NCBI GenBank assembly: GCA_947458955.1
Contig: CANGZT010000001.1
Location: forward strand, 1-32,699
DNA: 32,699 bases
From: Flavobacteriia bacterium
GTDB lineage: Bacteria > Bacteroidota > Bacteroidia > Flavobacteriales_D > Crocinitomicaceae
Reading direction: 5' to 3'
Part shown: piece by piece, positions 26,596 to 32,699 of the stretch
Position numbering within the stretch: the stretch's first letter is position 1
How the letters are laid out: every line of letters starts with the position of its first letter
Translations under genes and position numbers: made by a program
Notes under the pieces: generated by a model
Told to the model about the DNA's origin: nothing
Seen by the model: the letters and a program-made list of their open reading frames with translations, nothing else
Database searches by the model: none

Positions 26596-27246
26596 TTACA
26601 GTGTTTTTAAATCACTAATAGTTTTAGATGGATTGGGAGAATTAAAAACAAAGCTACCAGCAACAAGAGCATCGGCTCCAGCTAAGACTAATTCTTTACC
26701 TGTTTCTAAATTAACTCCACCATCTACCTCAATAATTAATTTTGGATTTTTAATATTTGCAATTTTACGCAATTCAGCAACTTTGTTTAAAGCATTGGGA
26801 ATGAATTTTTGTCCACCAAAACCAGGATTTACAGACATGATTAGTACTAAATCTAATTCTGAAATAATATCATTTAAAAATGATACTGGGGTATGCGGAT
26901 TTAATGCTACACCTGCTTTCATTCCTGTTTGTTTTATAGCTTGAATGGTTCTGTGAAGGTGTGTACAAGCTTCATAATGAACAGTTAAGATATCGACACC
27001 TAAATCTTTAAATGTGTTTATGTAAGAATCAGGATTTTGAATCATAATATGTACATCTAGTGGTTTTTTTGCATGTTTTTTAACAGCTTCGATGATCGGG
27101 AAACCAAAAGAAATATTAGGAACAAAAACTCCATCCATTACATCTAAATGAAACCAATCTGCTTGACTTTTATTAATCATTTCTACATCGCGTTGCATGT
27201 TTGCGAAATCACACGATAATAGGGAAGGGGATATAATTATTGACAT
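26596..27246 (-). CDS. rpe: Ribulose-phosphate 3-epimerase
   Basis: A 216-residue TIM-barrel enzyme interconverting ribulose 5-phosphate and xylulose 5-phosphate in the pentose phosphate pathway. SPSLLSCDFANM opens the barrel, WFHLDVMDGVFVPNISFG carries the metal-ligand His33 and the catalytic Asp35, LDVHIMI another His, VNPGFGGQKF the phosphate-binding loop, and EVDGGVN a second catalytic Asp. Length is normal. It lies upstream of rpsA on the same strand, but 159 nt and a separate promoter element separate the two. A TATTTTTG sequence (27268-27261, minus strand) may be its own -7 box. Confidence 0.97.
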   Translation of the reverse strand: MSIIISPSLLSCDFANMQRDVEMINKSQADWFHLDVMDGVFVPNISFGFPIIEAVKKHAKKPLDVHIMIQNPDSYINTFKDLGVDILTVHYEACTHLHRTIQAIKQTGMKAGVALNPHTPVSFLNDIISELDLVLIMSVNPGFGGQKFIPNALNKVAELRKIANIKNPKLIIEVDGGVNLETGKELVLAGADALVAGSFVFNSPNPSKTISDLKTL

Positions 27247-27378
27247 TTAATTTTTTTATACAAAAATAATTCAAATTCTTACTTTTAGTTAGTTTTTATT
27301 TGTTTATTAGTCAAAAAGTAAAGGATTATTTAATTAAACTTTGATTATATTTACCTTTTTTAAATTAATTAAATAGTT

Positions 27379-27990
27379 GTGACTATAACCTTCATTATTA
27401 TAATATTAACATGTTTGATTTCTTTCAAAGTTTTCAAAGATGAGATAATGTTCTACAAATACGCTTTTATTCCTTATCAAGTCAAACATCAAAATGAACA
27501 TTACAGACTTATAACCTATGCATTTTTACATGCAGATTTACCACATTTATTATTCAACATGTTTTCATTTTACATGTTTGGGAGTTTAATAGAAAAACAA
27601 CTAATATTTAGTTATGGTAATCTGGTAGGTAAATTTCATTTTTTAATTATATATTTTGTAGGAGCACTTATAGCAACAATCTGGCCATACATAAGAAATT
27701 CAAACAATATTAATTATATTTCAGTTGGAGCTTCAGGTGCAGTTTCTTCAGTTTTATTTGCTTCAATGCTTTGGAATCCGACTATGGAGGTAGGTCTCAT
27801 TTTTTTACCCTTTTATGTACCTTCTTATGTGTTTGCTCCTATTTATTTAGCGTTTGAGTATTGGTCTTTAAAGAGAGGTAAATCTAATATTGCACATGAT
27901 GCACACATTGGAGGTGCAGTCTTTGGTATCACCTACATTGCGTTGATTAATTTCGATAAATTAAAATTATTTTTCCATTTAATTTTCTAG
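27379..27990 (+). CDS. Rhomboid intramembrane serine protease
   Basis: A 203-residue membrane protein with about six helices. The rhomboid signature set is present: HLLFNM (His56, Asn60) in helix 2, the catalytic serine in SVGASGA (Ser119), and the catalytic histidine in DAHIGGAVFG (His176) near the C-terminus. Such proteases cut membrane proteins within or next to the bilayer. The start is GTG 27379. The stop is 1 nt before the next gene, so it is the first of three coupled genes. The substrate is unknown. Confidence 0.92.
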   Translation: MTITFIIIILTCLISFKVFKDEIMFYKYAFIPYQVKHQNEHYRLITYAFLHADLPHLLFNMFSFYMFGSLIEKQLIFSYGNLVGKFHFLIIYFVGALIATIWPYIRNSNNINYISVGASGAVSSVLFASMLWNPTMEVGLIFLPFYVPSYVFAPIYLAFEYWSLKRGKSNIAHDAHIGGAVFGITYIALINFDKLKLFFHLIF

Positions 27991-27991
27991 A

Positions 27992-28870
27992 ATGAAAGAA
28001 TTATATGTAAATAATAATGGTGCTATTTTGCCTAATAAGGGGGCTACCATTGCGGCTGGTAATCGGTCTTATCTTTATGGAGATGGACTTTTTGAAAGCG
28101 TTAGAATAATGAATGGTAAACCAATAAATCTTGAAAATCATTACAATCGATTAGTGCAAGGCGCTAAGGCAATTAAAATGAGATTTCCAGCTTTTTTTAC
28201 TGTTCAATTTTTTGAAGATAAAATTGTTGAACTGCTAAATGTATCTGAAATTAAGGAAGGGGGTAAGTGTAGGATTTCACTCGATAGAGCTTTAGGAGGA
28301 ACATATATACCTGAAACAAATGAGATCTCTTATTTTATTGAAGTTTATCCATATGAGGCTAATTATTTTGAATTAAACTCTAAAGGGTTTGAAATAGATA
28401 TTTATCAAGAGCAAAAGAAACAGAATAACTTTTTAGCAAATTTTAAAACTAAAAATGGTTTGTTATATGTGATGACTGCTATTGCTGCAAAAGAGAAGAA
28501 TCTTGATGATATGTTATTAACCAATGAAAAGGGAGTGATTATCGAAAGTTCAAATTCAAACTTGTTTATAGTTAGTAATGGTGTTTTGTATACCCCTGGT
28601 CTAGAAGATGGTTGTTTAGCAGGTACTATGAGAATGCAGGTTATTAACCTAGCTATACAACATGGTATTAAAGTATATGAATGTTCTATAATGCCACAAA
28701 ACTTATTAGCTGCTGATGAGATTTTCTTCACTAATGCAATTAGAGGAATTGTCTGGGTAGGAGGGTATAGAACCAAAAGATATTATAATTCACTAGGTAG
28801 AAAATTACAATCATTCCTAAATGAATATTGGTCTAATCATTTTGAAAAATTAGAAGGAGAAACAGAATAA
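27992..28870 (+). CDS. Class IV PLP-dependent aminotransferase
   Basis: A 292-residue fold-type IV PLP enzyme. NRSYLYGDGLFESVRI near the start, the likely PLP lysine Lys152 in NFKTKNGLL (by analogy to the KxxN pattern of PabC), and ESSNSNLFIV, LAGTMRMQVI and LLAADEIFFTNAIRGIVWV are typical. The family includes branched-chain aminotransferase (IlvE), 4-amino-4-deoxychorismate lyase (PabC) and D-amino-acid aminotransferase. The length is short for IlvE, and the KxxN pattern leans to PabC-like enzymes, but no folate gene is nearby, so I leave the symbol open. It is 1 nt after the rhomboid stop and its stop overlaps the helicase start (TAATG). Confidence 0.85.
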   Translation: MKELYVNNNGAILPNKGATIAAGNRSYLYGDGLFESVRIMNGKPINLENHYNRLVQGAKAIKMRFPAFFTVQFFEDKIVELLNVSEIKEGGKCRISLDRALGGTYIPETNEISYFIEVYPYEANYFELNSKGFEIDIYQEQKKQNNFLANFKTKNGLLYVMTAIAAKEKNLDDMLLTNEKGVIIESSNSNLFIVSNGVLYTPGLEDGCLAGTMRMQVINLAIQHGIKVYECSIMPQNLLAADEIFFTNAIRGIVWVGGYRTKRYYNSLGRKLQSFLNEYWSNHFEKLEGETE

Positions 28871-29988
28871 TGACTCAAATTACTTTTAAAACCATAGGAG
28901 TACCTGAGTATATCTTAAAATCTATCGATGAAATAGGGTATAAGTCACCTACTGAAATTCAAACTTTAGTTATTCCATATTTGTTAGAATTTAATTCTGA
29001 TTTAGTTGGTCAAGCACAAACAGGTACTGGGAAAACGGCAGCATTTTCAATTCCAATCATAAATAGGATTGATTCAAAAAATAGTGCCATTCAATCTCTT
29101 ATATTGGCTCCAACTAGAGAGTTGTGTCAACAAATACAAAAGGAAATATTTAAACTTACAAAATATACTAATGGAGTATTTTCAACAGCTGTTTATGGAG
29201 GTGAGAAAATTGAAATTCAATTATCTAAACTTTCTAGACCTACTCAAATTATAGTTGCTACTCCAGGAAGATTAATTGATTTGCTTGAAAGAAATGCGGT
29301 TAGTTTAAATGAAGTTAATACTGTGGTTTTGGATGAAGCAGATGAGATGCTCAAATTAGGTTTTCAAAAGGATGTTGAAACCATTTTAAAAAAGACACAT
29401 TTAAATAGTTTTACTTGGCTTTTTTCAGCAACTATTCCCAATAACTTAGAGTTAATTATCTCAAATTATTTATCAAAAGATGCCAAAAGATTTCAGATTT
29501 CAAAAAAGAATACAGTCAATTTAGATATTGAGCATCAATATTTTATTTGTCAACCAAAAGTCAAAATAGAATATTTACAAATGTTCTTAAAAACACAACC
29601 TAAAAAGAATGGTATTTTCTTTACAAGAACTAAAGCATCTGCACAATTTGTCTACGATAAATTATTAAAAAATAATTTAAATGTTGGTGTTTTACACGGA
29701 GATTTGATGCAGTCTGAACGTGAAAAGATGATTCGAATGTTTAAAAAAGGAACACTTCAGTATTTAGTTTGTACTGATATAGCCGCTCGTGGAATTGATG
29801 TTAAAGGTTTATCTTTTGTTTTACATTATGAATTACCAGACGATATTGAGAATTATACACATCGAAGTGGAAGGACAGGTCGTGCGGGAAATAAAGGAAT
29901 TTCGATTGCTTTCATTGAAAAGACTGAATTAAGGAAGATTTATAAAATGGAAGGTCTCTTAAATATTAAATTCAGTCAAATTAAGTGA
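28870..29988 (+). CDS. DEAD-box RNA helicase
   Basis: A 372-residue ATP-dependent RNA helicase with both RecA-like domains. The Q motif (PTEIQ), Walker A AQTGTGKT (49-56), PTREL, TPGR, DEAD (155-158), SAT (186-188) and, in domain 2, ARGIDVKGL and HRSGRTGRAG are all present. It ends within a few residues of the core domain, so it lacks the long basic tail seen on DeaD or RhlE; this is a minimal form. Ribosome assembly or RNA turnover is the usual role. It is the third gene of the rhomboid-aminotransferase-helicase unit. Confidence 0.95.
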   Translation: MTQITFKTIGVPEYILKSIDEIGYKSPTEIQTLVIPYLLEFNSDLVGQAQTGTGKTAAFSIPIINRIDSKNSAIQSLILAPTRELCQQIQKEIFKLTKYTNGVFSTAVYGGEKIEIQLSKLSRPTQIIVATPGRLIDLLERNAVSLNEVNTVVLDEADEMLKLGFQKDVETILKKTHLNSFTWLFSATIPNNLELIISNYLSKDAKRFQISKKNTVNLDIEHQYFICQPKVKIEYLQMFLKTQPKKNGIFFTRTKASAQFVYDKLLKNNLNVGVLHGDLMQSEREKMIRMFKKGTLQYLVCTDIAARGIDVKGLSFVLHYELPDDIENYTHRSGRTGRAGNKGISIAFIEKTELRKIYKMEGLLNIKFSQIK

Positions 29989-30015
29989 TTCTATTTAACA
30001 TAATTTATTTGTTTT

Positions 30016-30399
30016 ATGAATTGTCCTTGTAATCATTTAAGAAACTATGAAGAATGTTGTGGAAATATTCATCGATCAATATTTAATGCTCAAACAGCTG
30101 AAGAATTAATGAGATCAAGGTATTCAGCCTTTGTTCTCGATAAAATGGATTATTTAAAATTAAGTCACGCAAAATCTACTGTACATACATTTAATTTTAA
30201 ATCTGTTTCAAAATGGACTAAGACTGTTAATTGGATTAAACTTGAAATTTTATTTTCTACACATGGAAAAAAAAATGATTCCACAGGGTTTGTAGAGTTT
30301 AAAGCATATTATGAGGAGAATTCAATTTTAAATCATATACATGGTAAATCAAGATTTATTAAACAAGACCAACATTGGGTTTATTTAGATGAATTATAA
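30016..30399 (+). CDS. YchJ-like protein with N-terminal SEC-C motif
   Basis: A 127-residue protein of the YchJ/UPF0225 family. The N-terminus MNCPC...YEECCG is a SEC-C type zinc motif (CxC, then CC). AEELMRSRYSAFVLDKMDYL is the family hallmark, followed by an NTF2-like beta region ending SRFIKQDQHWVYLDEL. The E. coli protein has a second SEC-C motif at its C-terminus; this one stops before that point. The function is unknown. It lies 27 nt after the helicase, probably on the same transcript. Confidence 0.85.
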   Translation: MNCPCNHLRNYEECCGNIHRSIFNAQTAEELMRSRYSAFVLDKMDYLKLSHAKSTVHTFNFKSVSKWTKTVNWIKLEILFSTHGKKNDSTGFVEFKAYYEENSILNHIHGKSRFIKQDQHWVYLDEL

Positions 30400-30439
30400 T
30401 TTGTCTTATAATTAATATTATGTTAAATAGATTATAACA

Positions 30440-30467
30440 AATAAAAGGAGGTATATTTTACCCCCTC
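30440..30467 (-). terminator. Terminator after the classical GAPDH gene
   Basis: On the minus strand AGGGGGTA and TACCTCCT pair (one U-G) around a short A-rich loop and are followed by TTTTATTTG. It lies a few bases after the GAPDH stop codon, in the gap shared with the convergent ychJ-like gene. Confidence 0.65.
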
Positions 30468-30471
30468 TATG

Positions 30472-31479
30472 TTATAGTATTTCAACCAAATTTATTAATC
30501 TATTTGAATAACCTGCTTCGTTATCATACCAACCAACCAACTTAATCATATTTCCAATTACACTTGTTAATTCACTATCGAAGATTACACTAGACGAGTT
30601 ACCAATAATGTCGACTGATACAATCGGATCTTCTGTATAGCTAAGAATTCCTTTCATGTAGGTTTCTGAAGCGATTTTAAAAGCTTGATTAATTTCTTCT
30701 ACTGTTGGTGGATCTGAAACTATTAAAGTTAAGTCTGTTAAGCTACCATCTGGAACGGGTACCCTCATTCCACACCCTCCAAAATGATTTTCAAGTTCTG
30801 GATATATCTTAGTTAATGCTTTGGCAGCTCCAGTTGAAGTTGGTACAATGGATAATGATGCTGCTCTTGCTCTTCGTAAGTCTTTGTGAGGTGAATCATG
30901 TAAACGTTGATCTGTAGTAAAACTATGAATAGTTGTAATATACGCACTTTCGATATGAGTAAGTTTTCTGATTACCTCTATCATTGGAGCGGCAGAATTT
31001 GTCGTACAAGAGGCATTAGAAATAATTTTATCACCAGGTTCTAATAGAGATTCATTTACACCAAGTACTACGGTTTTAGTTTCGTCATCATTTGCTGGTG
31101 CACTTAAAATTACCTTCTTTAAATTTGGGTTTAAATCAAAATGTTTGCTGGCTTTTTCTTGAGTTAAGAATAAACCGGTTGATTCTAAGACATAACTCAC
31201 ATTGTATTTTTCCCAATGGATTAATGAAGGGTCTTTTTCTTGTATAAAAAGAATTTTCTTACCATTTTCGAATACTAGCGAATTATCCTGAATCTCAAAT
31301 TTCAACCCTACTCCACCATGAATACTATCATATTTAAGTAAGTGTGCAAGTGTTTTTATATCAGATAGATCGTTTACAACTGCAACATTTACATTTGGGT
31401 TAGATAAACTTAAACGTGTAAAATACCTACCAATTCTTCCAAACCCATTTACTCCTACAATTTTGACATGATTTTCCAT
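30472..31479 (-). CDS. gapA: Glyceraldehyde-3-phosphate dehydrogenase, classical form
   Basis: A 335-residue type I GAPDH, which oxidises and phosphorylates glyceraldehyde 3-phosphate in glycolysis. NGFGRIGR (11-18) is the dinucleotide loop and VVNDLSD keeps Asp37, the NAD-selecting residue. Cys158 (SNASCTTN) and His185 are the catalytic pair, STGAAKAL and GCGMRVPVPDGSLTDL are substrate motifs, and WYDNEAGYSNRLINL closes the protein. It is a second GAPDH besides the long form at 22989, and differs from it in the cofactor site. Only 11 nt separate it from the stop of the upstream secreted-protein gene, so read-through is likely. Confidence 0.94.
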   Translation of the reverse strand: MENHVKIVGVNGFGRIGRYFTRLSLSNPNVNVAVVNDLSDIKTLAHLLKYDSIHGGVGLKFEIQDNSLVFENGKKILFIQEKDPSLIHWEKYNVSYVLESTGLFLTQEKASKHFDLNPNLKKVILSAPANDDETKTVVLGVNESLLEPGDKIISNASCTTNSAAPMIEVIRKLTHIESAYITTIHSFTTDQRLHDSPHKDLRRARAASLSIVPTSTGAAKALTKIYPELENHFGGCGMRVPVPDGSLTDLTLIVSDPPTVEEINQAFKIASETYMKGILSYTEDPIVSVDIIGNSSSVIFDSELTSVIGNMIKLVGWYDNEAGYSNRLINLVEIL

Positions 31480-31490
31480 AGTTTAAATTT

Positions 31491-32699
31491 TTAATGTTGT
31501 AATAAAAATGTTCCGTTTCTTGTGAATTTTTCTCCGTTATTATACTCAAGATTTACTACATAAAAGTAATTTCCTTCTTCTACGGTAATTCCTTTAGGAG
31601 TTTTTCCATCCCATGCTTGAGTTAAGTCATTAGTTAAAAAAACGGAATTTCCCCAACGATTAAAAATTTCTAATTTGAAATTTTTTATATCACCTGTATT
31701 AATGAAAAATTTGTCATTTCCATTCTTAGAGCTTAAAGTTACTATGTTTGGAATTGTAAGGCATAGCTTTGTTCCTATCTTAATTATTGTATCATAAACA
31801 CAACCAAAATCGGTTACAATACTATACTTAAACTCATTGTGACCTAAAATTTTTGGTGTGATACTTGTGGTAGTATCGGTTTGTGAAATGGCTAATTTAT
31901 TATTCCAATATTGAGTTTTGATGCTATTTTGAAAAGTATCCAATACTGGAAATGATTCAGCATTAAACATTATCCCCCAATTAAAAATAAATCCATCGTC
32001 TAGGAATTGATTATCTTGAACTTTGATTTTCCATGTCCCTTTTATCGGACAACCTATTAATTTCTCAAAAGTTTCTTCTGGTGTGTAAATACCATTAGGA
32101 TTCATAGATAAATTGTTGACAATGTTTAGTTTATAGTTTTGTAACATATATTCATCAGCCATTGTACCAAAATTTGCTTTTTTTGTAGAGAAGCAATATT
32201 GCCATACAGGACTTCCGGTGTAACCAGGTTCATCAAGATCATTTCCTAGACCAACATCTTTTCCCATAAATCCTCCTGGGACAAGATCTTTTCCTTCTTT
32301 TCCAGCATAACTGTTAAATAAAACAATTTCTTGTCCGCTTGGGCATTGTAAGACCATTTCTAAATCGGACAAAGATGAATGTTCAATCGATAAACATACT
32401 TGATTTATATCTTTTGGAGATTTGATTTTAATATCGGTTCCAAAATCATCTACTTCGATAGAAGATTCGTATTTTGCAAAACCACCCGATGGGGCATCTG
32501 GTAAGTTGGTTAAAACTTTGTTAAGCCCACCCATATTGAAAGATAACATATTTAATGTAATCGGGTGTTCAAGTTTGGTTCCGTCTTTATTTTCAAATGG
32601 AAAAGTAACCGTTTTGTCCATACAAAGAGAATCAGGAAGATTTTGTAAAGCGTGAAAAATAGGTATAGCAGAAAATTTCAGTTTACATGTTCTTCTACC
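31491..32699 (-). CDS. Secreted protein with P-domain-like region and gliding-type C-terminal domain, partial
   Basis: This is the C-terminal part of a larger protein: the frame stays open past the internal ATG at 32621 up to the window edge (26 more codons, no stop), so the true start lies outside. A P-domain-like beta region, as found after subtilisin-type proteases, is seen in VCLSIEHSSLSDLEMVLQCP, GSPVWQYCFS and LIGCPIKGTWKIKVQDNQ. The last 90 residues match the gliding motility-associated C-terminal (CHU_C) domain: NIVTLSSKNGNDKFFI, FKLEIFNRWGNSVF, WDGK and GNYFYVV. Such tails serve export by the type IX secretion system. The N-terminal function is not visible. Confidence 0.85.
   Translation of the reverse strand, partial: GRRTCKLKFSAIPIFHALQNLPDSLCMDKTVTFPFENKDGTKLEHPITLNMLSFNMGGLNKVLTNLPDAPSGGFAKYESSIEVDDFGTDIKIKSPKDINQVCLSIEHSSLSDLEMVLQCPSGQEIVLFNSYAGKEGKDLVPGGFMGKDVGLGNDLDEPGYTGSPVWQYCFSTKKANFGTMADEYMLQNYKLNIVNNLSMNPNGIYTPEETFEKLIGCPIKGTWKIKVQDNQFLDDGFIFNWGIMFNAESFPVLDTFQNSIKTQYWNNKLAISQTDTTTSITPKILGHNEFKYSIVTDFGCVYDTIIKIGTKLCLTIPNIVTLSSKNGNDKFFINTGDIKNFKLEIFNRWGNSVFLTNDLTQAWDGKTPKGITVEEGNYFYVVNLEYNNGEKFTRNGTFLLQH

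Overview
This AT-rich window looks like chromosomal DNA of a flavobacterial Bacteroidota. The order Flavobacteriales is likely; family and genus cannot be fixed from sequence alone. The evidence is the short region-1-less primary sigma factor, promoters of the Bacteroidota TTTG / TAnnTTTG type (one lies ahead of rpoD itself), no clear Shine-Dalgarno sequences, a gliding-motility-type C-terminal domain, and the strongly A/T-biased housekeeping genes.

Layout. (1) 1-1.9 kb: the 3' end of tmRNA with its terminator, then a small accessory-looking patch with a decayed reading frame and a solitary HNH-type nuclease. (2) 1.9-7.2 kb, minus strand: pyrG, yidC, a 3-hydroxyacyl-CoA dehydrogenase and a membrane-anchored GH25 muramidase. 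(3) 7.2-11.9 kb, plus strand: four tightly coupled envelope genes (DUF1402-like lysozyme-fold protein, NAGPA-type lipoprotein, DUF2079 membrane protein, MFS transporter), then fabG. (4) 12.8-13.6 kb: a small ECF-type sigma factor with a 17-bp palindrome upstream and a 46-codon ORF downstream. (5) 13.6-18 kb, minus strand: OmpA-family protein, Smr protein and yaaA, plus hemE and ung. (6) 18.1-24.5 kb, plus strand: trxB, a PagL-like outer-membrane deacylase, an HtrA protease, rpoD and an unusual 483-residue GAPDH. (7) 24.6-27.2 kb, minus strand: rpsA with a structured leader, and rpe. (8) 27.4-30.4 kb, plus strand: rhomboid protease, class IV aminotransferase, DEAD-box helicase and a YchJ-like protein. 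(9) 30.5 kb to the end, minus strand: a classical GAPDH and the 3' part of a secreted protein with a P-domain-like region and a gliding-type C-terminal domain.

Most of the window is ordinary core genome. The signal I rate most likely to be new is the leader of rpsA. There, a 9-bp hairpin next to the start codon has an 8-nt loop perfectly complementary to an upstream 8-nt segment. This could form a pseudoknot or a two-state switch, a good candidate for autogenous control of ribosomal protein S1. Secondary points of interest are the HNH gene and decayed frame next to tmRNA, a common island integration site; the ECF sigma unit; the two different GAPDHs; and the coupled four-gene envelope operon.
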